Origin: Nonomuraea sp.
GTDB lineage: Bacteria > Actinomycetota > Actinomycetes > Streptosporangiales > Streptosporangiaceae
Assembly: GCA_013362835.1 (NCBI GenBank)
Contig: JABFVJ010000089.1
Coordinates: 1 to 11,551, forward strand
Length of the DNA: 11,551 bases
Direction of reading: 5' to 3'
Positions 6,026 through 11,551 of the stretch are shown piece by piece. The translations under genes were made by a program, and so were the position numbers. The notes beneath the pieces were generated by a model. It was not told the origin of the DNA and did not search any database. It worked only from the letters and a program-made list of their open reading frames with translations. Within the stretch, counting starts at the first letter, position 1; the number at the start of each line of letters is the position of its first letter.

Positions 6026-6985
6026 ATGACGGCGACGATCAAAGACGTCGCACGCGCCTGCGGCGTGCACGTGTCCACCGTCTCACGCACCTTCTCGGCC
6101 CCGCATCTGGTCAATCCTGCCACCCGCAACCGGGTGCTGGCCGCGGCCGAGGACCTCGGCTACCGGCCCAACCGGGCGGCCAGGGCGCTGACGACCGGGC
6201 GTACGTTCAACCTCGGGCTCATCGTCGCCGACATCGCCAACCCGTTCTTCCCGCCCCTGATCAAGGCCGCCCAGTCGCAGGCCAGGGGGCGCGACTACCA
6301 CGTGTTCGTGGCCGACACCGACGAGGATCCGCGCGTCGAGGAAGAGCTGATCAGGACGTTCGCCAAGCAGGTCGACGGCGTGCTGCTGTGCAGCCCCCGC
6401 CTGTCGAACAGGATGATCGAGCGCCTGGCGGAGGACGTGCCGTTCGTGCTGGTCAACCGGCGGATCAAGGGCATGCCCGCGGTGCTGATGGACGTCGGCA
6501 AGGGCGCCAGGCTCGCGCTGGAGCACCTGGCCGGGCTCGGCCACCGCAGGATCGCCCTCGTGTCGGGGCCGCCCGGATCGTGGACCAGCAACGAGATGCA
6601 GGCCGCCGCGGCCGAGATGCCGGGCCTCGACCTGGTCTTCTTCGGCCCCAACCAGCCCACGGAGTCGGGCGGCCTGTCGGTGGCGCCCGAGGTGGCGGCC
6701 TGCGGGGCGACCGGCGTGCTGGCCTACAACGACCTCCTCGCGCTCGGCCTCATCGAGGCGCTGACGGCGATGGAGGTGGGCGTACCCGACCAGATTAGTG
6801 TGATCGGGTTCGACGACATCCTGCCCGGCCGGCTCGGCCGGCCGAAGCTCACCACGGTGGCGATGCCCGCCGTGGCGGCCGGGCGGATGGCGGTCGATCT
6901 GCTGCTGCAATCAGAGGGCGAGGGCGCGGTGATCACTCTGGACACCGACCTCATCGTCCGCGAGTCCACGGGAAGGGCCCAATAA
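6026..6985 (+). CDS. LacI-family transcriptional regulator
   Basis: A 319-aa DNA-binding repressor type. The helix-turn-helix TIKDVARACGVHVSTVSRTF is at 4-23, with the hinge helix region RPNRAARALTTGRT at 47-60. The periplasmic-binding-like effector domain follows, with GLIVADIANPFFP, DGVLLCSPR, LVNRR, GHRRIALVSG, AYNDLLALG and GFDDI (261-265). It is slightly short for the family: the stretch from SG (180) to ND (235-236) lacks roughly eight residues and the usual RxxGF helix. The ATG at 6026 follows AAGGAGGA. Two mirror-image operators in front indicate autoregulation. The TAA at 6983-6985 directly abuts the galM ATG, so the two are one transcript. The effector is unknown, perhaps a uronate or a lactone. 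Confidence 0.92.
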   Translation: MTATIKDVARACGVHVSTVSRTFSAPHLVNPATRNRVLAAAEDLGYRPNRAARALTTGRTFNLGLIVADIANPFFPPLIKAAQSQARGRDYHVFVADTDEDPRVEEELIRTFAKQVDGVLLCSPRLSNRMIERLAEDVPFVLVNRRIKGMPAVLMDVGKGARLALEHLAGLGHRRIALVSGPPGSWTSNEMQAAAAEMPGLDLVFFGPNQPTESGGLSVAPEVAACGATGVLAYNDLLALGLIEALTAMEVGVPDQISVIGFDDILPGRLGRPKLTTVAMPAVAAGRMAVDLLLQSEGEGAVITLDTDLIVRESTGRAQ

Positions 6986-7921
6986 ATGATCTTCGGAACG
7001 CTGCCGTCCGGCGAGACCGTCGAGCGCGTGGAGCTGTCATCGGGACGGCTGCGCGCCGACGTGCTCACCTACGGCGCCATCCTGCGCTCACTGGAGGTCT
7101 CCGGCGTCAACGTCGTGCTCGGCCTGGACACGCTGGACGACTACCTGACCCGCAGCCGCTACTTCGGCGCCGTGGTCGGCCGCTACGGCAACCGCATCGC
7201 GAACGGCCGCTTCACCCTCGACGGCCACGAGCACCACCTGCCGGTCAACAACGGCCCCGCCAGCCTCCACGGCGGCACCGAGGGCTTCGACCGCAAGGTG
7301 TGGACGATCACCGCCCGCACCCCGGAATCGGTCACCCTGGAGCTGACCAGCCCCGACGGCGACCAGGGCTACCCCGGCACGCTCACCGCCTCGGTCACCT
7401 ACACGCTGGCGGGCGACGCGATCCGTCTCGACTACACGGCCGAGACCGACGCGCCGACCGTGCTCAACCTCACCAACCACTCCTACTTCAACCTCAAGGG
7501 CGGCGGCGACGTCCTCGACCACGTGATCACCATGGCGGCCGGCCACTACCTGCCGGTGGACGAGGCCAAGATCCCCACCGGCGAGCTCGCGCCGGTCAAG
7601 GGCACCCCGTTCGACTTCACCGAGCCCCACGCGGTGGGCGAGCGCGCCGACGGCGCCTACGACCACTGCTTCGTCCTCGACGGCGGCATCCAGGTCACGG
7701 CGGGCGGCCTGACCATGGAGGTGACCACCACCGAGCCCGGCGTGCAGTTCTACGCGGGCGGCATGCTCGACGGCGTCGCCACGCCCTTCGGGCCGTTCGC
7801 CGGACTGTGCCTGGAGACCCAGCACTTCCCCGACTCGCCGAACCAGCCTCGGTTCCCCTCCACCGTGCTGCGGCCGGGCGAGCGCTTCACCTCCACCACC
7901 ACCTACCGGTTCACGGCCTGA
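6986..7921 (+). CDS. galM: Aldose 1-epimerase (mutarotase)
   Basis: A 311-aa GalM-family enzyme that interconverts alpha and beta anomers of hexoses in the cytoplasm. Conserved residues are visible: Arg70 in YGNRIANG, His95 in SLHGG, the catalytic acid His165 in NLTNHSYFNL, Asp226 in YDHCF and the catalytic base Glu277 in CLETQHFPDSPNQ. Length is normal for bacteria. The ATG follows the lacI TAA with no gap and has GGAAGGG 8 nt upstream. Placed in a uronate locus, it may act on glucuronate or galacturonate to supply the anomer that Udh uses; that specificity is inference. Its last 11 bases overlap the end of the convergent phosphatase gene. Confidence 0.93.
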   Translation: MIFGTLPSGETVERVELSSGRLRADVLTYGAILRSLEVSGVNVVLGLDTLDDYLTRSRYFGAVVGRYGNRIANGRFTLDGHEHHLPVNNGPASLHGGTEGFDRKVWTITARTPESVTLELTSPDGDQGYPGTLTASVTYTLAGDAIRLDYTAETDAPTVLNLTNHSYFNLKGGGDVLDHVITMAAGHYLPVDEAKIPTGELAPVKGTPFDFTEPHAVGERADGAYDHCFVLDGGIQVTAGGLTMEVTTTEPGVQFYAGGMLDGVATPFGPFAGLCLETQHFPDSPNQPRFPSTVLRPGERFTSTTTYRFTA

Positions 7922-10373
7922 CCCCGCGCAGCGACGACGCGGCCCTGATCACCAGCAGGGCCACGTCGTCCTGCGACGGCTCCTTGGCGAACGTCTCGAC
8001 CGCGTGCCGCACCCGCTCGGCCACCGCGTGGGCGCTCAGCCCCCGGCAGCCGGCCAGCAGCGCCGCCAGGCCGTCGTCGTCGTCGAGGAGCCGGTCGCCG
8101 TTGCGCCGCTCGGTCACCCCGTCGGTGACGCACAGCAGCACCTCCTCCGGCGCCAGCTCGAACGTCTCGACGTAGAACCGGGCGCCGGCCTCGATGCCGA
8201 GCAGCAGTTGCGGCGCGGCCATCGCGTCGACCAGGCCGTTGGCGCGCAGCAGCAGGGGCGGCGGATGGCCGGCCGAGGCGATCGTGCACAGGGCGCCGCC
8301 CTGGGGGAGCGGGGTCAGCTCGCCGCACAGCAGGCTGAGGAAGCGGCCCTCCTCGCCCTCCTCCAGCAGCGCCTGGTTGAGCCGGTCGAAGATGTCGGCC
8401 ACCGTGTAGCGCTCCTTGGCGAGCAGGCGTACGGCGTGGCGGGCGAGGCCGGTCACGGCGGCCGCCTCGGGGCCGCTGCCGCACACGTCGCCGAGGGCGA
8501 AACACCAGTGGTCGGAGACGGTGAACAGGTCGTAGAAGTCGCCGCCGACGTCGGCGCCCTCCTCGGCCGGCTCGTAGACGACCGCGGACTCCAGGCCGGG
8601 CATCGGGGCCACCCGCATGGGCAGCAGGCTGCGCTGGAGCACTCGTGAGGTGGTGGCCTGGCGGGTGTACAGCATGGCCGTGTGCAGGTTGAGTGCGACC
8701 AGGCGGCACAGGTCGGCGAGCAGGTCGGCGAGCTCGAGCGGCAGGGTCGGCTCGGCGCGGCCGATCACCAGCGCGCCGTGCGAGCGCCCCTGCGTGAGCA
8801 GCGGGAACGACAGCACGGTCTCGGGGCCGACCGGCCAGGTCACCTCGCTCAGCGCGGTGCGCGGGATCGCGGGCAGCGACCTGCGCAGGGCCGCGTTGTT
8901 ACGTTCCTCGCTGTGCCAGACGTGGGCGAGCCTGGTCATGCCCGCGAGGTCGGTCAGGTAGACGGCCGCCCAGGTGGCGATCTTCGGCACGACGAGCTGC
9001 GCGGTCAGCGCCGCGATCAGCTCCTCGTCGTGCACCCCGGCCAGCAGCTCGCCCGCCTCGGCGAGGAAGGAGAGCCTGCCCCGGTGCGCGCGCTCGCGCT
9101 CGGCCAGCCGCTCGCGCTGCAGGGGCACGGCCACCTGGTCGGCGATGTGCTGCAGACTGACCGTGAGCTCCTGGTCGAAGCGGCCCGGCTGCGCGGCGGT
9201 CACCACGATGTAGCCGGTCACCTCGCCGCCCACGACCAGCGGCGCGCACGCCAGCGACCTGGCCCGCAGCTGCTGGGCCAGCTCGACGTCACCGGCCAGC
9301 AGGTCGTCGATCACCGACGGCGTCTTGTCATCGGCGCCGAACACGCCCGCGGCCACCACCCCCACCAGCCCCGCCGTCGCGCCCGCGCCCGCCGCCACGC
9401 CGAACCGGTTGCCGCCGTCGGCGGCCAGCAGCACGTACGCCGCGTCGCCGCCGCTCGTCGTCTGGACGATCTGGGCGATGGTCTCCAGCAGCTCCGAGAA
9501 CGGCATGTCCCGGTCGAGCAGGTCCTTGATGCGCCGGCCCGCCTCCCTGCGCAGCGGCGCGGACGGCGGCGTCAGCACGTAGCGGTGGTCGCCGGCCACG
9601 ATCATCCAGATCGACCGCCGGTCCTCCACGTGCCCCCGGGTGCGTACGTGGGAGACGTAGACGGGGACCAGCCTGCCGTCGAAGTGGCGCATACGGGCCT
9701 CGCCCCGCCAGCGGCCCAGCGACAGCGTGCCGGCCAGGGACATCGCGTACGGGCCGTGGCCGCGCCAGGCCACCAGCTCGGCGAGCGGCCTGCCCACGGC
9801 CTGCTCCGGCGTCCAGCCGAGCAGCTTCTCGGCCTCGGAGTTCCACGACAGCACCGTGCCGTCGCCGTCGGCGAGCAGGACGCCGACGTGCAGCCCCTCG
9901 ATGGGCGTGGCCACCGTGGCGGGCACCAGGCCCGGGGTGCCGACCATGACCTCCTGGTGGTCGGGCCCGTCGGTGAGGTCCATGCGGACCCAGACCCGCT
10001 TGGCGGTCCTGGTGTAGGTGACGCCCCAGGCGTCGGCCAGCATGCCGGCGAGCGCGAGGCCGCGCCCCGACGTCCGCATCGTGTCGGACGGGACGGCCTC
10101 CGCCGACAGGATCGTCCGGGTGGGGTGGTGGTCGTCGACCTCGATCTCCAGCCGGGCCGGGCTCGCCGCGACGTCGAGGCGGCAGGTCAGCTCGATGCCG
10201 GTGCCCGCGTGCACGACGGCGTTGGTGACGAGTTCGCTGGTCAGCAGTACCGCGTCTTCCGCCAGATGGTTCAGGCGCCACTCGCCCAGCACCTGCCGGA
10301 CGAACCGGCGCGCGTGCGCCGGGGCATGGGGAGTGCCGTCGAAGGCCGTGCTCGACACTCTGGTCGTGTCCAC
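7911..10373 (-). CDS. SpoIIE/RsbU-type phosphatase with N-terminal ATPase, PAS and two GAF domains
   Basis: An 820-aa cytoplasmic signalling protein. Residues about 15-135 are an RsbW-like ATPase/kinase domain with N-box ELVTNAVVHA (47-56), DDHHP (81-84 region) and TSGRGLALAG (101-110). A PAS domain follows at about 155-265 (LLADGDGTVLSWNSEAEKLLGW). GAF-like regions lie at about 290-420 and 435-565. The PP2C phosphatase is at about 575-810: QRSLLP (580-585), GGDFYD (610-615), ALGDVCGSG (626-634), ASAGHPPP (699-706), DGVTER (751-756) and QDDVALLV (801-808), so all metal-binding positions appear present. Such proteins dephosphorylate anti-sigma antagonists and can also phosphorylate them. The GTG at 10373 is chosen because AGGA lies 6 nt upstream; the frame stays open to 10544 but would overlap the divergent gene. 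Partners are not encoded nearby. Confidence 0.88.
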   Translation of the reverse strand: MDTTRVSSTAFDGTPHAPAHARRFVRQVLGEWRLNHLAEDAVLLTSELVTNAVVHAGTGIELTCRLDVAASPARLEIEVDDHHPTRTILSAEAVPSDTMRTSGRGLALAGMLADAWGVTYTRTAKRVWVRMDLTDGPDHQEVMVGTPGLVPATVATPIEGLHVGVLLADGDGTVLSWNSEAEKLLGWTPEQAVGRPLAELVAWRGHGPYAMSLAGTLSLGRWRGEARMRHFDGRLVPVYVSHVRTRGHVEDRRSIWMIVAGDHRYVLTPPSAPLRREAGRRIKDLLDRDMPFSELLETIAQIVQTTSGGDAAYVLLAADGGNRFGVAAGAGATAGLVGVVAAGVFGADDKTPSVIDDLLAGDVELAQQLRARSLACAPLVVGGEVTGYIVVTAAQPGRFDQELTVSLQHIADQVAVPLQRERLAERERAHRGRLSFLAEAGELLAGVHDEELIAALTAQLVVPKIATWAAVYLTDLAGMTRLAHVWHSEERNNAALRRSLPAIPRTALSEVTWPVGPETVLSFPLLTQGRSHGALVIGRAEPTLPLELADLLADLCRLVALNLHTAMLYTRQATTSRVLQRSLLPMRVAPMPGLESAVVYEPAEEGADVGGDFYDLFTVSDHWCFALGDVCGSGPEAAAVTGLARHAVRLLAKERYTVADIFDRLNQALLEEGEEGRFLSLLCGELTPLPQGGALCTIASAGHPPPLLLRANGLVDAMAAPQLLLGIEAGARFYVETFELAPEEVLLCVTDGVTERRNGDRLLDDDDGLAALLAGCRGLSAHAVAERVRHAVETFAKEPSQDDVALLVIRAASSLRGVRP

Positions 10374-10379
10374 TCTGCG

Positions 10380-10383
10380 TCCT
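10380..10383 (-). promoter_or_regulatory. Ribosome binding site supporting the GTG start of the phosphatase
   Basis: On the minus strand AGGA lies 6 nt before GTG at 10373. The upstream extension of the frame has low-complexity Ala/Pro/Gly content and overlaps the divergent gene, so it was not included. Confidence 0.45.
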
Positions 10384-10411
10384 AGAACATCACTCGATGT
10401 GGCAGTTCGGT

Positions 10412-10424
10412 CACTCTCAGAGTG
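10412..10424. promoter_or_regulatory. 13-bp perfect palindrome in the divergent signalling promoter region
   Basis: CACTCT-C-AGAGTG is perfect apart from the central base. CACTCTG recurs at 10356-10362 and 10371-10377. The 95-bp gap between the two divergent genes must hold both promoters, but no clear -35/-10 pair was found. It could be an operator or an RNA hairpin. Confidence 0.4.
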
Positions 10425-10468
10425 GCAGACTGATGCCGTCGATACCTCCAGTTGTGAAGAAGGCCGCC

Positions 10469-11551
10469 ATGGTCGCGCAGTTGGAAGCCCCGTATCCGCA
10501 GGGGGCGCCGTACCAGGCGGACCTCCGGCCGCTGCTGGTCGCACTCCAGGGATTGCGTGACGGCAACTTCCGTCACCGGCTCGACATCCCCGCCGATCCG
10601 TTCCTCGCCGAGCTGGCGGCCACGTACAACCAGGTGATCGATCGCCACGAGCACCTGGCCGGCGAGCTGACGCGGGTGCGCAGCGAGGTGGCGCGCAGGG
10701 GGCGGCTCGACGAGCGGCTGAGCCCGAGCCCCGGCACGGGGAGCTGGGCGGTCAACGTCGCGGCGGTCAACTCCGTGATCGACGCGCTGGTGATCCCGGT
10801 GGCCAAGGCCACCAGGGTGCTCAACGCGGTCGCGGAGGGCGACCTGTCGCAGCGCGTCGACCTGCACGAGGACAACCGGCCGCTGCGCGGCGGGCTGCGC
10901 CTGATGGCCAAGGCGGTCAACCGCATGGTCGACCAGCTCGCGCTGTTCTCCGGCGAGGTGACCAGGGTCGCGCGCGAGGTCGGCACCGAGGGCAGGCTCG
11001 GCGGCCGGGCGCGGGTGCAGGGCATGTCGGGGAGCTGGCGCGACGTCACCGAGGCGGTCAACGCGATGGCCGGGCGGCTGACCGCGCAGGTGCGCGACAT
11101 CGCGGTCGTCACCACGGCCGTGGCCAGGGGCGACCTGACCCGGCAGGTGACGGTCGAGGCCACCGGCGAGCTGCTGGAGCTGAAGCTGACCGTCAACACG
11201 ATGGTGGGCCAGCTGTCGGCGTTCGCCGACGAGGTGACGCGGGTGGCGCGCGAGGTCGGCACCGAGGGGCGGCTCGGCGGTCAGGCGCAGGTGCGCGGGG
11301 TGAGCGGGGTGTGGAAGGACCTCACCGACAACGTCAACTTCATGGCCTCCAACCTCACCGAGCAGGTACGCGACATCGCCCAGGTCGCCACCGCCGTCGC
11401 CCAGGGCGACCTCAGCCGTAAGATCAGCGTCGACGTGAAGGGCGAGATCCTGCAGCTCAAGGACACCGTCAACACGATGGTGGGCCAGCTGTCGGCGTTC
11501 GCCGACGAGGTGACGCGGGTGGCGCGCGAGGTCGGCACCGAGGGGCGGCTC
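10469..11551 (+). CDS. Poly-HAMP sensor protein, N-terminal part (Nik1/group III hybrid histidine kinase type), runs off window
   Basis: The frame is open from ATG 10469 to the window edge: 361 codons, no stop, C-terminus missing. It has no signal peptide or membrane segment, so it is cytoplasmic. The protein is a chain of HAMP-like units with GNF/GDL turns at residues 32, 124, 221 and 313, and repeated [20 protein letters not shown] and [11 protein letters not shown] blocks. Period is 92 residues, except 97 in the unit with the HEDNR insertion. This pattern is that of fungal Nik1/Os1 kinases and their actinobacterial homologues, which continue into GAF, HisKA, HATPase and receiver domains; that remainder is expected, not seen. 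GAAGAAGG (10456-10463) lies 5 nt before the ATG. In-frame GTG 10454 and ATG 10433 are alternatives without a good ribosome site. It is divergent from the phosphatase gene. Confidence 0.85.
   Translation, partial: MVAQLEAPYPQGAPYQADLRPLLVALQGLRDGNFRHRLDIPADPFLAELAATYNQVIDRHEHLAGELTRVRSEVARRGRLDERLSPSPGTGSWAVNVAAVNSVIDALVIPVAKATRVLNAVAEGDLSQRVDLHEDNRPLRGGLRLMAKAVNRMVDQLALFSGEVTRVAREVGTEGRLGGRARVQGMSGSWRDVTEAVNAMAGRLTAQVRDIAVVTTAVARGDLTRQVTVEATGELLELKLTVNTMVGQLSAFADEVTRVAREVGTEGRLGGQAQVRGVSGVWKDLTDNVNFMASNLTEQVRDIAQVATAVAQGDLSRKISVDVKGEILQLKDTVNTMVGQLSAFADEVTRVAREVGTEGRL
11189..11275 (+). repeat. DNA-identical HAMP repeat segment, copy 1
   Basis: These 87 bases (ACCGTCAACACGATGG to GAGGGGCGGCTC) recur without a mismatch at 11465-11551, an offset of 276 bp or 92 codons. 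The codons just before it differ between copies. It encodes the [20 protein letters not shown]...GRL block. Confidence 0.9.
11465..11551 (+). repeat. DNA-identical HAMP repeat segment, copy 2 (cut by window edge)
   Basis: Exact copy of 11189-11275. The identity reaches the last base of the window, so its full length is unknown. Confidence 0.9.

Noticed and set aside
10374..10544. A 57-residue N-terminal extension of the phosphatase
   Set aside because: It would overlap the divergent poly-HAMP start and has Ala/Pro/Gly-rich sequence without family similarity; a ribosome site supports GTG at 10373.
10573..11538. Minus-strand frames with repeated Ser/Thr/Arg-rich protein
   Set aside because: They are antisense to the HAMP repeats; their apparent repeats only mirror the real coding repeats.
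10913..11551. Regular 276-bp spacing as a possible CRISPR or tandem DNA array
   Set aside because: The period is a whole number of codons (92) and the frame stays open with HAMP-type protein sequence, so these are protein repeats.

Overview
This window looks like accessory catabolic and signalling DNA from a high-GC actinomycete. Codons end almost entirely in G or C. The sugar ABC cassette has no ATPase of its own, as is usual in Streptomyces and Nonomuraea-type genomes. A multi-domain SpoIIE-type phosphatase and a poly-HAMP kinase are also typical of these bacteria. A streptosporangial origin is a guess from style, not shown by the sequence. No rRNA, tRNA, CRISPR array, transposase or phage gene was seen.

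Positions 1-7921 form a hexuronate (probably glucuronate/galacturonate) oxidation locus. It begins with the last 21 codons of a + strand gene, tentatively a ketoglutarate-semialdehyde dehydrogenase, followed by two tandem hairpins. The minus strand then carries, in transcription order from about 5012 down to 160, a lipoprotein sugar-binding protein, two permeases joined by 4-bp ATGA overlaps, an IclR regulator and the dehydratase KdgD. Divergently, on the plus strand, lie a uronate dehydrogenase (udh), a LacI regulator and an aldose 1-epimerase (galM). A simple reading is: uronate is imported, the mutarotase balances its anomers, Udh oxidises it to the aldarolactone, and KdgD makes 2-oxoglutarate semialdehyde from ketodeoxyglucarate. 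The lactonase, the aldarate dehydratase and the ABC ATPase are not in the window.

Regulatory DNA is unusually readable. An inverted repeat of type GTYCA-N6-TGGAC occurs before both the iclR-type gene and the binding-protein gene, 15 of 18 bases identical, and fits an IclR operator. Two exactly mirror-image 12-bp LacI-type operators, with centres 57 bp apart, bracket the udh-lacI gap. Each predicted operator sits next to the gene for its presumed regulator.

Positions 7911-11551 are a separate signalling module. A minus-strand 820-aa protein (ATPase, PAS, two GAF, SpoIIE/PP2C) converges on galM with an 11-bp overlap of the two genes' ends. Divergent from it, the start of a soluble poly-HAMP protein of the fungal Nik1/group III kinase type runs open off the right edge. 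It carries 92-codon repeats, with 87 bp identical at DNA level between two units.
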